Shown: in pieces, positions 1 to 8,856 of the stretch
How positions within the stretch are numbered: position 1 is the stretch's first letter
Layout: each line of letters opens with the position of its first letter
Assembly (NCBI GenBank): GCA_002688185.1
Contig: NZCE01000046.1
Location: 1 to 43,926 of the forward strand
Direction of reading: 5' to 3'
DNA from: Spirochaetales bacterium
GTDB taxonomy: Bacteria > Spirochaetota > Spirochaetia > ARS1246
Length of the DNA: 43,926 bases
Notes under the pieces: model-generated
Told to the model about the DNA's origin: nothing
The model's database searches: none
The model's input: only the letters and a program-made list of their open reading frames with translations
Position numbers and translations under genes: made by a program

Positions 1-22
1 TAGCCGGCTCTCCGCGCTACCT

Positions 23-50
23 TTGCCTGCCATACTAAGGCACTTATTAT
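23..50 (+). promoter_or_regulatory. Possible promoter upstream of the P460-like lipoprotein
   Basis: TTGCCT at 23-28 and TATTAT at 45-50 are separated by 16 bases, a reasonable match to a housekeeping sigma promoter. It lies about 85 bases before the first gene. This is based on sequence likeness only; the rest of 1-134 shows no gene. Confidence 0.35.
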
Positions 51-134
51 ACCACGCATATAGCAAAGGAACGGTGACTGCGCATATAAAAACGAGTACT
101 TGCGGGTATATGTAGTGAAAAGCGTAAAGGAATC

Positions 135-674
135 ATGAAATTGAAACTGGCTGCCGTCATGCAAAAATTGCTGATAACTCTATCGTTTATAGCGCCGATA
201 CTCGTTGGATGCAGCGGCGCCGGCGAGGATGCCGGCCTCGTTCCCACCGATTATGGTGAATGGGCCTCAACTGTGGATGCGCCACTTACCTACCAAATAC
301 CCGGGCACTCTATGCTCAAACGGATTATTTTTATCAATGGTACGGGTCAAAAAGTCATGCCCGTCGAGAAGGACGGGAAGGCATTCTACGATTACCCGCA
401 CGGCACAATTATAGTAAAGGAAATGTACCCCAACTCGGAATCCACCAAACCCGATCATCTGACCGTGATGATAAAAGATCCCGACCATCCAAACGCCATG
501 GTGGGATGGGTCTGGCTGGTCAAAAGCATCAAAACCGGACAGGAAGAGGTGTTTGAGAGCTCGGATTTCTGTGTTACCTGCCATCGGAATGCCAACGACC
601 GCCACCCATACGGAGACCGGAACCCTGAAGCCGAGTTCCGTGACTACGTGTACTATCCCTGGCGTGCTCCTTGA
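135..674 (+). CDS. Cytochrome P460-like haem lipoprotein
   Basis: Predicted exported c-type haem protein of 179 residues. A hydrophobic signal stretch (residues 9-25) ends in a lipobox LVGC, so Cys26 should be acylated and the protein anchored in a membrane facing the periplasm. Near the C-terminus CVTCH is a single CxxCH haem-attachment motif. The pattern of a DYP-GT-I-KE-Y segment (about 82-97), a GWVW segment and a late CxxCH followed by D..Y matches the cytochrome P460 family. Some members of that family oxidise hydroxylamine, but many have unknown roles. AAAGGA five bases before the ATG supports this start. It stands alone before the MoxR block, with no oxidase or nitrogen-cycle gene nearby, so the substrate cannot be inferred. 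The family call is fairly firm; the function is open. Confidence 0.75.
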   Translation: MKLKLAAVMQKLLITLSFIAPILVGCSGAGEDAGLVPTDYGEWASTVDAPLTYQIPGHSMLKRIIFINGTGQKVMPVEKDGKAFYDYPHGTIIVKEMYPNSESTKPDHLTVMIKDPDHPNAMVGWVWLVKSIKTGQEEVFESSDFCVTCHRNANDRHPYGDRNPEAEFRDYVYYPWRAP

Positions 675-708
675 CCGTGGGAGGATTAATCCGTAGGTTC
701 AGAATTAT

Positions 709-1665
709 ATGGACACAGCTCAAATAAAAGAAATTTCCGCCCTCAGCAGAGAACTGCGGGCACACATTGCAAATGTATTTGTGGGAAAGGGTACCTCCGT
801 ACATAGCTTGCTCATAGGGTTCTTGTCAGGTTTACACGTTTTAATTGAAGACATTCCCGGTCTCGGCAAAACGACATTGGCAATGACGTTGGCCAAAAGC
901 AGTGGGCTTGACTTTGGACGCATACAGTTTACTCCAGATATACTACCTGGCGACATCCTCGGAATGACGGTCTGGAACGCAGAATCCAGGGAGTTTGTCT
1001 ATAAAGCAGGTGCAATCATGCATCAGTTTGTTCTAGCCGATGAGATTAACCGAGCTTCCGCTCGCACACAGTCAAGCCTGCTCGAGGCCATGCAGGAGCG
1101 TCAGGTTACGATTGACGGTAGGACCATGAAGCTCCCTGAGCCTTTTTTTGTTATCGCGACACAGAATCCGAGTAGCTTTACCGGGACGTTTCTTCTGCCG
1201 GAGTCTCAAACTGACCGCTTTGGCCTTTCACTTTCAATAGGATATCCGGGTTCGGATGATGAAATAAACATTCTTCAGAGATTTAAGAAGACCAACCCCC
1301 TCGACACCCTGGATGCAATAACAACGCCGGAGAAGGTCATCGAGGTACGCGGTTTAGTAAGAGAAGTTGACGTAGACGCAAAGATCATGAAGTTTTTGGT
1401 CACCCTCGCGGACAACACTCGCAAAAGCACAAAAATCCGCCTTGGGATGAGTCCACGGGCTACTCAGCATCTGCTCCTGGCAGCCCAAACCCAGGCGCTT
1501 TTCCGCGGAAGATCCTACGTAATTCCAGAGGACGTAATCGACTCTATTCACGCTGCTCTCGCACACCGCTTGGTACTGTCGGCTGAGGCAAAGGTAAACA
1601 ACCAGACCCCCAACCAGATAATTGATGAAGTGCTGGCAAAGACGCCGGTGCCGACCGGCGTATAA
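709..1665 (+). CDS. MoxR-family AAA+ ATPase
   Basis: Cytoplasmic ATPase of 318 residues, the usual length for MoxR proteins. Visible motifs are Walker A GLGKTT (51-56), Walker B VLADEIN (108-114), sensor-1 ATQNP (150-154) and the arginine-finger segment PESQTDRF (164-171). MoxR ATPases act as chaperones that help assemble or activate partner proteins, usually encoded next to a DUF58 protein, as here. An in-frame stop at 694 limits the start to this ATG or later. A GGGAGG lies about 25 bases upstream, too far to be a good ribosome site, so the start is less certain than the gene. Its stop overlaps the ATG of the DUF58 gene by one base, indicating a tight operon with the next two genes. Confidence 0.93.
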   Translation: MDTAQIKEISALSRELRAHIANVFVGKGTSVHSLLIGFLSGLHVLIEDIPGLGKTTLAMTLAKSSGLDFGRIQFTPDILPGDILGMTVWNAESREFVYKAGAIMHQFVLADEINRASARTQSSLLEAMQERQVTIDGRTMKLPEPFFVIATQNPSSFTGTFLLPESQTDRFGLSLSIGYPGSDDEINILQRFKKTNPLDTLDAITTPEKVIEVRGLVREVDVDAKIMKFLVTLADNTRKSTKIRLGMSPRATQHLLLAAQTQALFRGRSYVIPEDVIDSIHAALAHRLVLSAEAKVNNQTPNQIIDEVLAKTPVPTGV

Positions 1666-2894
1666 TGGGGGGATTTCTCAAGCTACGCTGGGGAGCGGCA
1701 TTTACCTACGTATTTGTTTTGGCTCTGCTGCAACTCGCGCGTTTTCATATCGGATTATTATTCAGTTATTTCTTTTTTATTCTTTTGGTAATACCCATCA
1801 TTAGTTTTATCCACATGATTATTTCGATTATGTCGGTAAAGTACCACCAGTATTTCGATACAGACCATCCGGTCAAAGGTCAAATTCTCACATACACGCT
1901 TTCATTGGCCAATGAGTCATATTTGAGAAGCATTCCAATCCGAATCAAGTACCGCACCGTACAACCCGGTTCAGATGATCAGCTGCCTGACCTATATATC
2001 ATGCTAAAGCGCGGAGAGAGGGCCGAGCGGAGCTATTCAATCAGCTGTCCGTTTCGGGGGATATACACCGTAGGTCTCGAGCAGATGGAAATGCAGGACC
2101 TCCTCGGCTGGATTACCATACGAAGACCGGTTTGGCACAGGACCTTTTATGTCTATCCTAGAATTGTAGAAGTGGCGTTTCCATTTTCCATCGGCACGAC
2201 GAGCGATCTAAACACCGGACCCAATCCCGGCGCTTCTCAAGATTATGCATTATTTGAAAACCTGGTGGGCTATCAGGCTGGACAGAGCATCCGGCATATG
2301 GCGTGGAAAAAGTTTATCGCCCTTGGCGAGCCGTTCCTCAAGTCATACGGCAAGACATCACAGCCGGGCATCAGCCTCTACGTCGATCTAAGACGTCAAG
2401 TACATCCTACACCGGATATCCTCGAGCGCGAGGACTGCTCGATGGAAATATTGGTGGCGATTGTCAAGTACTGTCTCGATCGGTCGATCCCCGTCACGGT
2501 GAACGCCATGGGACAGAGCAGATATGAATTCTCGGCATCGGACTCAGGAGATTTCAGGAGATTTCATCGCGACACGGTCAATATATTGTTCCATGACACT
2601 ATGTCACCCGGGGAGCTTTATCGCACGGATATGCAGGGATCGGTCAATCCCGCGTCGGTGGTATTTATTACACACGTCCTTGATCCAGAGATCATAACCA
2701 TTCTTGAAGAGAGCACTTCCCATCCCACGGGTTCTGAGACCATGGTTGCCGCAATTATCAATCAGACGTCAATGGCCGCGGATCTAAAAGAGAGCAGCAC
2801 GTACTATTTTAATTCGATACGCGAGAGAGGGGGCAAGGTGGTGTTGGTGGAAAGCCCCGAATCTATCTCGGAATCCCTGAGGAACACATCATGA
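1665..2894 (+). CDS. DUF58 domain membrane-associated protein
   Basis: Protein of 409 residues with two hydrophobic segments at the N-terminus (about 10-55), then a beta-rich region, then the DUF58 core around residues 185-230. Recognisable there is a GYQAGQSIRHMAWK segment, the hallmark region of the family. DUF58 proteins pair with MoxR ATPases and membrane transglutaminases and have a von Willebrand factor A-like fold. Their biochemical role is largely unknown; envelope functions have been proposed. The gene starts inside the moxR stop and its stop overlaps the next start by four bases (ATGA), so translation of the three is probably coupled. Confidence 0.88.
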   Translation: MGGFLKLRWGAAFTYVFVLALLQLARFHIGLLFSYFFFILLVIPIISFIHMIISIMSVKYHQYFDTDHPVKGQILTYTLSLANESYLRSIPIRIKYRTVQPGSDDQLPDLYIMLKRGERAERSYSISCPFRGIYTVGLEQMEMQDLLGWITIRRPVWHRTFYVYPRIVEVAFPFSIGTTSDLNTGPNPGASQDYALFENLVGYQAGQSIRHMAWKKFIALGEPFLKSYGKTSQPGISLYVDLRRQVHPTPDILEREDCSMEILVAIVKYCLDRSIPVTVNAMGQSRYEFSASDSGDFRRFHRDTVNILFHDTMSPGELYRTDMQGSVNPASVVFITHVLDPEIITILEESTSHPTGSETMVAAIINQTSMAADLKESSTYYFNSIRERGGKVVLVESPESISESLRNTS

Positions 2895-4939
2895 ACAGGG
2901 TACTGGCTCGATATGGCATAGGTCTTGGGACGGCGCTGATACCTACCATGGCCTCCTATATTTTGCTACGGCCTGGCGCCGGATTAGGGTATCTTATTGG
3001 GTATCCGATTTTAGTCCTTTCACTCCTACTTTCCCGCGAGGTCTTTTACCTAAGTGGAAAGCTCGCGGCGAAAACAGTGAGATCTCTCGCCACCCTGACC
3101 GCGGTTTCCGCCATTTTGCTGCAAGCCGCCGGAGCAGCAGTAATCGTTGTCAGCTTAAACCTTACCCCTGCATCGGCATATATTGCGTGGTTTCGTCTTG
3201 CACAGGAGAGTACTGCTACCGGTGTTTTATCATACATGTTTACCGTAAAGATCTGTTTTTTCGGAACACTATTTGCCGGAGCTATGCTCAGGCACGGTAT
3301 TATCAGGTCTCTCCTGGGGTTTTTGGCCATGGCGTCGATAATCTTCTACGCCATTTACCAGACGGAGGCCCTCGGCATCATTACAGCTGCTCTCATTGTA
3401 TCGGCGATTCTGGCGGTCTCAATACAGCAATTTGCAGGCAAACGGGGCAGGAAAGCTGCGGCTATCATACAATTACTCATTGTGGCCGCGGGGTTGACGC
3501 TTCTGCTCTCCCGTATCGAGGCAAAAAACAACAGCATTTTGCTCGATCCAATCGATGACCAGGCGCTCCATCAAGTAGTTGTCGCCGTCTACCCGGACTT
3601 CCCATTCCTCTACAACATCCCCGGCTATGGGCATCAGCTGGGTACAAAGGATATTACGGGTCAGCCGTCTCTGACAGCGCGACCGGTATTCAGGATAAAG
3701 GGTGAGCCCGGTGAAACTATTTATTTAAGAACCGCAGTTTACGACTATTATACCGGCAAGGGCTGGGCGTTTAATGAGACGAGGCTCAATGAAGCTTGGG
3801 GCGGGTTTGATTCCGACTTTCTCGCACGAGGGGATGCGATAAATAACCCTCTAGAAATCGAGGTACTCATCGATTTTTTCTCAGGAATACCGCATACCAT
3901 AGATACTTCCGGGATTTTTTTTGACGGCGGCAGACTCCCGGATCTTCAGTACGGAAGCTATGATACCGGTTTTGTGTTTGATATACCGGTGGTCAAGGGA
4001 ACAGAGTTTGTTCTCGATCGCGGCGCCCAAGAGGTTCTGCCCCCTACACACACCGAGAGCTACATGCAGTTGCCGACGGACATACCAGCCGACGCCGTCG
4101 AGCTTGCCCGGCTCCTGGGCGATCCGGCAAAACCGGTGGAAACTGCCGCGAAAATAAAGGAATATTTAACAGCAAATTACTATTACACCCTCGAGCCGGA
4201 CCGACAGAAAAGCTGGGATGATCCGGCATGGGATTTTCTCCTGACGAAAGGCGAGGGCTATTGCGTTCATTTCGCTACTTCATTTGTGCTTCTCGCTCGC
4301 ATGAATAACATTCCGGCCCGCTACGTTTCCGGATTTCTTGTTCACATCCCCTACGACGATACCAGCTCGGACGTCACCGGTTATTCTTCGCACGCATGGG
4401 CCGAAATCTGGGTGCCTGAGAAGGGCTGGGTTGTTCAAGAAGCCACGCCTCCCATGTCGCCTGATTTTTTTACCGATCCATCCTACTACGAGTTTTATAA
4501 TCCGTTTGAAAATCGCTATACCGCCCGACAACTCGAGCTTATTATGGGTGACCGAATTGACGCAGAGGCACTGACCGCTGAGGAAAAGACACGTAACATT
4601 GATTTCCGACCGTTTGCATTGATACCGGTTTTTGGCCTGCTCGCGTTTATCGGATACATATATCTCAATAGATCGCTGTTTGCCCCAGGGTCTCCTTTGC
4701 GCAAAATCCGCGTTATTTCGCGGATGATGATCCGGCACGGCATAAAGCTCGGAATCAACGACCCGGATTCCGCGGGTTGGATCCGTTGGATCACACAGCT
4801 GGGGGACCGCCGGCCGGGAGCACGGAGATACCTCGGACGTTGCGCTTCAATTCTACTGGCTTCGTATTTCGGCGGCCATCGGATCACCCGCCGAGATCTC
4901 AGGTTTATCCGAGGTACATACCGGGCTATTTTCAGATAA
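2891..4939 (+). CDS. Membrane-anchored transglutaminase-like protein (TgpA/DUF3488 type)
   Basis: A 682-residue protein with several membrane helices in residues 10-210, an extracytoplasmic transglutaminase-like domain and a further membrane helix at about 570-597, followed by a cytosolic tail. The catalytic-type core shows GEGYCVHFA with Cys458 and SSHAWAEIW with His501. The third position falls in VQEATPP (Glu517), where many relatives have Asp. The architecture matches TgpA-like proteins that accompany MoxR and DUF58. The likely site of action is the periplasmic face of the inner membrane, on an unknown protein or peptidoglycan-linked substrate. It overlaps the DUF58 gene by four bases and is followed after six bases by the phosphohexomutase gene. 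Confidence 0.88.
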   Translation: MNRVLARYGIGLGTALIPTMASYILLRPGAGLGYLIGYPILVLSLLLSREVFYLSGKLAAKTVRSLATLTAVSAILLQAAGAAVIVVSLNLTPASAYIAWFRLAQESTATGVLSYMFTVKICFFGTLFAGAMLRHGIIRSLLGFLAMASIIFYAIYQTEALGIITAALIVSAILAVSIQQFAGKRGRKAAAIIQLLIVAAGLTLLLSRIEAKNNSILLDPIDDQALHQVVVAVYPDFPFLYNIPGYGHQLGTKDITGQPSLTARPVFRIKGEPGETIYLRTAVYDYYTGKGWAFNETRLNEAWGGFDSDFLARGDAINNPLEIEVLIDFFSGIPHTIDTSGIFFDGGRLPDLQYGSYDTGFVFDIPVVKGTEFVLDRGAQEVLPPTHTESYMQLPTDIPADAVELARLLGDPAKPVETAAKIKEYLTANYYYTLEPDRQKSWDDPAWDFLLTKGEGYCVHFATSFVLLARMNNIPARYVSGFLVHIPYDDTSSDVTGYSSHAWAEIWVPEKGWVVQEATPPMSPDFFTDPSYYEFYNPFENRYTARQLELIMGDRIDAEALTAEEKTRNIDFRPFALIPVFGLLAFIGYIYLNRSLFAPGSPLRKIRVISRMMIRHGIKLGINDPDSAGWIRWITQLGDRRPGARRYLGRCASILLASYFGGHRITRRDLRFIRGTYRAIFR

Positions 4940-4945
4940 GAGCAC

Positions 4946-6799
4946 ATGACATTGTTAACCGACCGCTATGACCCTCCATCCAAACGCGAGCTCATCGATG
5001 CAAAGTCCTCGATGAGTCTTTCCGCCTCCGGCTTCCGGAAAGTGTTTGGCAGGCATGATGAGGATACGGGAGGGACCATCAGCAACGCCGATGCAATTCT
5101 CGCGGGCTACATGGCAATGACCTTTGCCCGCGCTCTGCGTGATCGATATGGTGATCGAAAGATTACAGCGGCGGTGGCAACAGACTCGAGACCTACCGGA
5201 CCGTCCTTGGCATCGGCCATTATTCGTGTGTTGGTGTCACAGAGAATTGACGTCCGCTATTCGGAGATAACCGCAATTCCTGAACTGCTCGCCGCTGTCA
5301 AGCAAGAGTCCGAGTTGGATGGCTTTGCATATATTTCCGCAAGTCACAACCCGGTCGGTCATAATGGCTTCAAGTTTGGATATTCCGACGGAAGCGTAGC
5401 CGGAGGGAGCGATGCAACGGCGCTTATCGAGTCGTTCCACGAGTTATGCGAATCAGAAGAGCCCCGAAACATCGCATGCGCTATGCATGACGCGCCAAAA
5501 GATAAACTCCAGCGGATATATGACCAAATAGACGCGAGCAAAACATTGTTTTACGAGTGCTATAGATCTTTTATAAAATCTACGGCCGCCGGTGGCGAAG
5601 GACCCGGCGGTGATGCACATTTTTTAGAATTAAGGCGTTCCGCCGCGACCAGGCCTCTCGGGGTGGTCGCAGAGCTCAACGGCAGCGCAAGGACGGTGTC
5701 AATCGACAGCCAAATACTCGGGGAGGCGGGGCTGTCCGTTCGCGTAATAAACGGCAACCCGGGAGAAATCACTCACAGAATTGTACCCGAAGGTTCATCT
5801 CTCGACCTCTGCAAGGACGAGCTGCAAAAGGCACATAAGATCGACGGCAAGTTTATTCTGGGCTATGTTCCGGATAATGACGGTGATCGCGGCAACATCG
5901 TGTATATAGATCCCAAGGACGGAGCGGGTCATGTGTTACAGGCACAGGAAGTCTTTGCCGTGGCATGTGTGTCCGAGCTTTCGTATCTTGCATACACACA
6001 TTGGGATGAGGAAGGCCACCTTGAGTTGAATCAGGCAACCGTGGTGGTAAACGGTCCTACCTCAATGCGCATCGACAGGATAGCGGAGGCATTTGGAGCA
6101 ACCGTGGCACGGGCCGAGGTTGGCGAGGCCAACGTCGTAAATCTTGCGAGGGTGTTGCGAAAAGAGGGCCGAGTCGTTCGGATCCTAGGCGAGGGTTCAA
6201 ACGGCGGAAATATCACTCATCCATCTACGTGCCGAGATCCAATGAATACCATTTTCGCCGTGGTCAAACTCCTACTCTTGCGCGGAGATTCGCGGAAACC
6301 CGGTCTGTACGAAATTTGGTGTCGAGTAACTCATCAACCGTACGAGCCCGATTTTACCTTTCAAGATATTGTGGCCTCACTTCCCCGGTTTACCACGACG
6401 AGCGCATATGAAGATCGGGCCATCATGAAAATCTCCTCTGAACACCACGGTGAGCTTAAAAGCCGCTATGAGGCACTTTTCCAGGAGACATGGACGACGA
6501 TTAAATCTGGTCTTTCAAAAACGCATGACGTATCAGGATGGCAGATCGTCAACTATGAAGGCACGGAAGAACGGCGGGGTATGGGAAACAGGGATCCGAC
6601 GGGCAAGGAGAATGGCGGCCTCAAAGTGGTATTCAGCAGCGAAAACGGCGCCGAAGTTGCCTATATATGGATGAGAGGATCGGGAACTGAACCGGTTTTC
6701 CGAATACTGGCCGATGTTGAAGGAGACTGCCCCGATGCTGAGGAGTTTTTGCTCAAAACCCATCGGCAGACAGTTGAAAGGGCCGATGCAGGGCGTTAG
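4946..6799 (+). CDS. Phosphoglucomutase/phosphomannomutase family enzyme
   Basis: A 617-residue member of the alpha-D-phosphohexomutase family, which moves a phosphate between C1 and C6 (or C1 and another carbon) of a sugar through a phosphoserine. All four active-site loops are visible: phosphoserine loop YISASHNP (Ser133), metal loop PDNDGDRG (309-316), sugar loop GEGSNGG (415-421) and phosphate loop RGSGTEP (577-583). The sugar loop differs from the common GEESGG or GEPSGH forms, and the protein is longer than the usual 450-550 residues, so substrate choice (glucose, mannose or other) is not settled. It lies six bases after the transglutaminase gene. Its stop overlaps by four bases the stop region of the opposing glycosylase gene. 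Confidence 0.85.
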   Translation: MTLLTDRYDPPSKRELIDAKSSMSLSASGFRKVFGRHDEDTGGTISNADAILAGYMAMTFARALRDRYGDRKITAAVATDSRPTGPSLASAIIRVLVSQRIDVRYSEITAIPELLAAVKQESELDGFAYISASHNPVGHNGFKFGYSDGSVAGGSDATALIESFHELCESEEPRNIACAMHDAPKDKLQRIYDQIDASKTLFYECYRSFIKSTAAGGEGPGGDAHFLELRRSAATRPLGVVAELNGSARTVSIDSQILGEAGLSVRVINGNPGEITHRIVPEGSSLDLCKDELQKAHKIDGKFILGYVPDNDGDRGNIVYIDPKDGAGHVLQAQEVFAVACVSELSYLAYTHWDEEGHLELNQATVVVNGPTSMRIDRIAEAFGATVARAEVGEANVVNLARVLRKEGRVVRILGEGSNGGNITHPSTCRDPMNTIFAVVKLLLLRGDSRKPGLYEIWCRVTHQPYEPDFTFQDIVASLPRFTTTSAYEDRAIMKISSEHHGELKSRYEALFQETWTTIKSGLSKTHDVSGWQIVNYEGTEERRGMGNRDPTGKENGGLKVVFSSENGAEVAYIWMRGSGTEPVFRILADVEGDCPDAEEFLLKTHRQTVERADAGR

Positions 6800-7698
6800 T
6801 CGGGTATTCTGTAGCGACCATTCTCACACACCAACATTCCATCATGTTTTAGTTGCTCGAGACAGTGCTCGATTCGGCCGGCTCTGTGAGCAAGGGCATC
6901 TCTGATTTCAGCTACAGAACCGGGCCCATGCTCAGAAAGCCTGCGGAGGATTCTTCCCCTTATCTGCCGGTTGGAGTTTTCAAATGGCCCCTGCCTTGCG
7001 TAATGAGCGCTCCGCCTATTGGTGTTGGGCAAAATGGCCCGGAGGAACACGCCATAGTCCGTCAATGCGTAATTCCATTGGCGCGGATTTCCTGAGTCCA
7101 AAACGGATCGAGCTATGGTGAAAACTTCACGGTCTTGGACCTTGCTGCACCCCTCGAAAAAAAAGTAGAGCAACGCTCTGCGGATATTGGTCTCGAGATA
7201 CACCACGGGAATCTCATACGCAAACGCGAGAACGGCCGCCGCCGTCGATTGTCCAACCATCGGCAACTGTCGTAATTCTCGTTCCACCGCCGGTATTACA
7301 CCACCATGCCTCTCAACAACTTGACCGGCAATATCGATGAGAGCTTTGGCGCGCCTGTTGTATCCAAGACCTTTCCAAACTTCATATACGTCGGCCAAAC
7401 TGGCCCGCGAGAGGGCCGCTATATCGGGCCAGCGAGCGATAAACTCGACATATTTCGACAATACGCGACCGGTCTGGGTCTGCTGCAACATGATCTCCGA
7501 CACCAATACCTCATATGGATTCTCAGTCTTCCTCCACGGAAACTCTCTTCCCCGCTCTCGGTAAAACGAGTAAATTATCTGCCTAAAGCTGCTTACCGTA
7601 TTTGCATCGATTTCAACGTTACTGGAATAGTCGCCAAACGGCTGCTCGAGAAACAGATTCAAGCTCTTGTCTTCATCGTTGCTCGCTTGATTATCCAT
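6796..7698 (-). CDS. MutY-like adenine DNA glycosylase without iron-sulfur cluster
   Basis: HhH-GPD base-excision glycosylase of about 300 residues. The N-terminal half follows MutY: SEIMLQQTQTGRV contains the conserved catalytic Glu68, and LPMVGQSTA (145-153) is the helix-hairpin-helix. Two features depart from textbook MutY. The position normally holding the catalytic Asp reads ETNIRR (Glu169). The C-terminal region, where four cysteines normally bind a 4Fe-4S cluster, contains none and instead reads RRSAHYARQGPF. The tail (about 255-300) looks like a small winged-helix domain rather than the NUDIX-like oxoG-recognition domain. A longer reading from 7851 would run into the start of the divergent deacetylase gene, so the ATG at 7698 is preferred, although no strong ribosome site is visible. 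Family clear; exact lesion specificity uncertain. Confidence 0.82.
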   Translation of the reverse strand: MDNQASNDEDKSLNLFLEQPFGDYSSNVEIDANTVSSFRQIIYSFYRERGREFPWRKTENPYEVLVSEIMLQQTQTGRVLSKYVEFIARWPDIAALSRASLADVYEVWKGLGYNRRAKALIDIAGQVVERHGGVIPAVERELRQLPMVGQSTAAAVLAFAYEIPVVYLETNIRRALLYFFFEGCSKVQDREVFTIARSVLDSGNPRQWNYALTDYGVFLRAILPNTNRRSAHYARQGPFENSNRQIRGRILRRLSEHGPGSVAEIRDALAHRAGRIEHCLEQLKHDGMLVCENGRYRIPD

Positions 7699-7724
7699 CG
7701 TGCTTAAGTATAGTAAATCAACGA

Positions 7725-7764
7725 GGGGCCCGGCAATTGCGGCGGCGAAAGCCGGCGCCGGCCC
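7725..7764. repeat. GC-rich imperfect hairpin between divergent genes
   Basis: GGGCC near 7726-7730 can pair with GGCCC at 7760-7764, and the segment contains the self-complementary GCCGGCGCCGGC at 7751-7762. It lies in the 90-base spacer between the glycosylase and deacetylase starts, just before the deacetylase ribosome site. It could be a transcript hairpin or protein site; no T-run follows. Confidence 0.35.
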
Positions 7765-7788
7765 AGATCTCCGTGGCCAGGAGGAAGA

Positions 7789-8829
7789 ATGAAATCCGTC
7801 GGCTTGTATCGCGATCCAATTTTCAAAAAGCATATGAATGATTTTGCCCATCCCGAATCTCCGGCTAGGCTTACGGCCATAGACAAGCTAATCGAAGACT
7901 TTCCACACGGAAGTTTTCTCAAGGATCTGACAGGACGCGATGCCACGGATGAAGAGCTTGAGTGGGTGCACACGAAAGAGCTCATACGGACAGTGAAGGA
8001 CTCAGAGAAACGAGATCAGACTACATTCGACTATGAGACCGGCGCCAACCGTTACTCGTCGGCCGCGGCCACCCGGGCGGCGGGCGCCGCGCTGGATGCG
8101 GTAGATACCGTTGTAGAAGGGCAGATTACCAGGGCGTCCGTTTTGGGACGTCCGCCGGGACACCACGCTGAGGCGAATCGGGCCATGGGCTTTTGTCTGT
8201 ACAACTCTGTCGCCGTTGCCGCCGAATATGCTCTGAGACGTCACGAGATGGAACGGATTTTTATTCTTGATTGGGATGTTCACCACGGCAACGGGACTAT
8301 GCATTCATTTTTCAGAACAGAAAGGGTGCTTTACGCGTCAATCCACCAATCACCGCACTACCCGGGCACTGGACAAGTTTCGGAAATCGGCACCGGGGCC
8401 GGCGCGGGTTATACGTTAAATATCCCTCTTCCTCCCGGGATGGGCGACCCCGAATATATGGCGGCACTCGAGGATGTTGTGTTACCGGTGGTCTCCCAGT
8501 ATCAGCCCGAGCTCATTCTTGTGTCCGCAGGCTATGATGCGCACCGTGCGGATCCCCTCTCGGCTATGCGGCTCACGAGCTCGATGTATGGTGATATGAC
8601 CTCGATCTTGGTGAGAGTTGCCGATGAATTGTCAGGAGGCAAAATCATCTTTGTTTTAGAGGGCGGGTATCACCTCGAGGCCTTGGCGGAGTCAAACGGC
8701 TGTATGCTCGCAGCACTCTGTGGAGCGTGGGAACAACGTTCCATCGAAAAAGAAAGCCACGGCGCTGAGGACGTGCTCCGCGAAGTCAGAAAAGAGCTCC
8801 AGGCCAAGTGGACAACGCTGCACCCCTGA
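7789..8829 (+). CDS. Histone deacetylase-superfamily amidohydrolase
   Basis: Zinc-dependent deacetylase-fold enzyme of 346 residues, typical for the bacterial class II-like acetylpolyamine amidohydrolase/HDAC superfamily. Motifs are GRPPGHHAEANRAMGF (120-134, active-site His pair 125-126), DWDVHHGNGT (161-170, zinc ligands Asp163 and His165), SAGYDAHRADP (third zinc ligand Asp250) and EGGYH (Tyr294, transition-state tyrosine). Such enzymes remove acetyl groups from polyamines or other small amides, or in some lineages from protein lysines; the substrate here is unknown. AGGAGGAAGA directly before the ATG is a strong ribosome site. It is divergent from the glycosylase gene and convergent with trpS, so it is probably transcribed alone. 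Confidence 0.92.
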   Translation: MKSVGLYRDPIFKKHMNDFAHPESPARLTAIDKLIEDFPHGSFLKDLTGRDATDEELEWVHTKELIRTVKDSEKRDQTTFDYETGANRYSSAAATRAAGAALDAVDTVVEGQITRASVLGRPPGHHAEANRAMGFCLYNSVAVAAEYALRRHEMERIFILDWDVHHGNGTMHSFFRTERVLYASIHQSPHYPGTGQVSEIGTGAGAGYTLNIPLPPGMGDPEYMAALEDVVLPVVSQYQPELILVSAGYDAHRADPLSAMRLTSSMYGDMTSILVRVADELSGGKIIFVLEGGYHLEALAESNGCMLAALCGAWEQRSIEKESHGAEDVLREVRKELQAKWTTLHP

Positions 8830-8856
8830 TTCCGCCATCCGTGTTTCTACGGGACG

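Noticed and set aside
2891..6799. Aerotolerance (Bat) operon
   Set aside because: MoxR and DUF58 are present but von Willebrand BatA/BatB-type genes are not; a transglutaminase and a hexomutase follow instead.
7699..7851. Longer N-terminus of the MutY-like protein
   Set aside because: It would overlap the well-supported start of the divergent deacetylase gene and has no family likeness.
8839..8852. Terminator between the deacetylase gene and trpS
   Set aside because: CCGT/ACGG gives only a four-base stem with no T-run on either strand.
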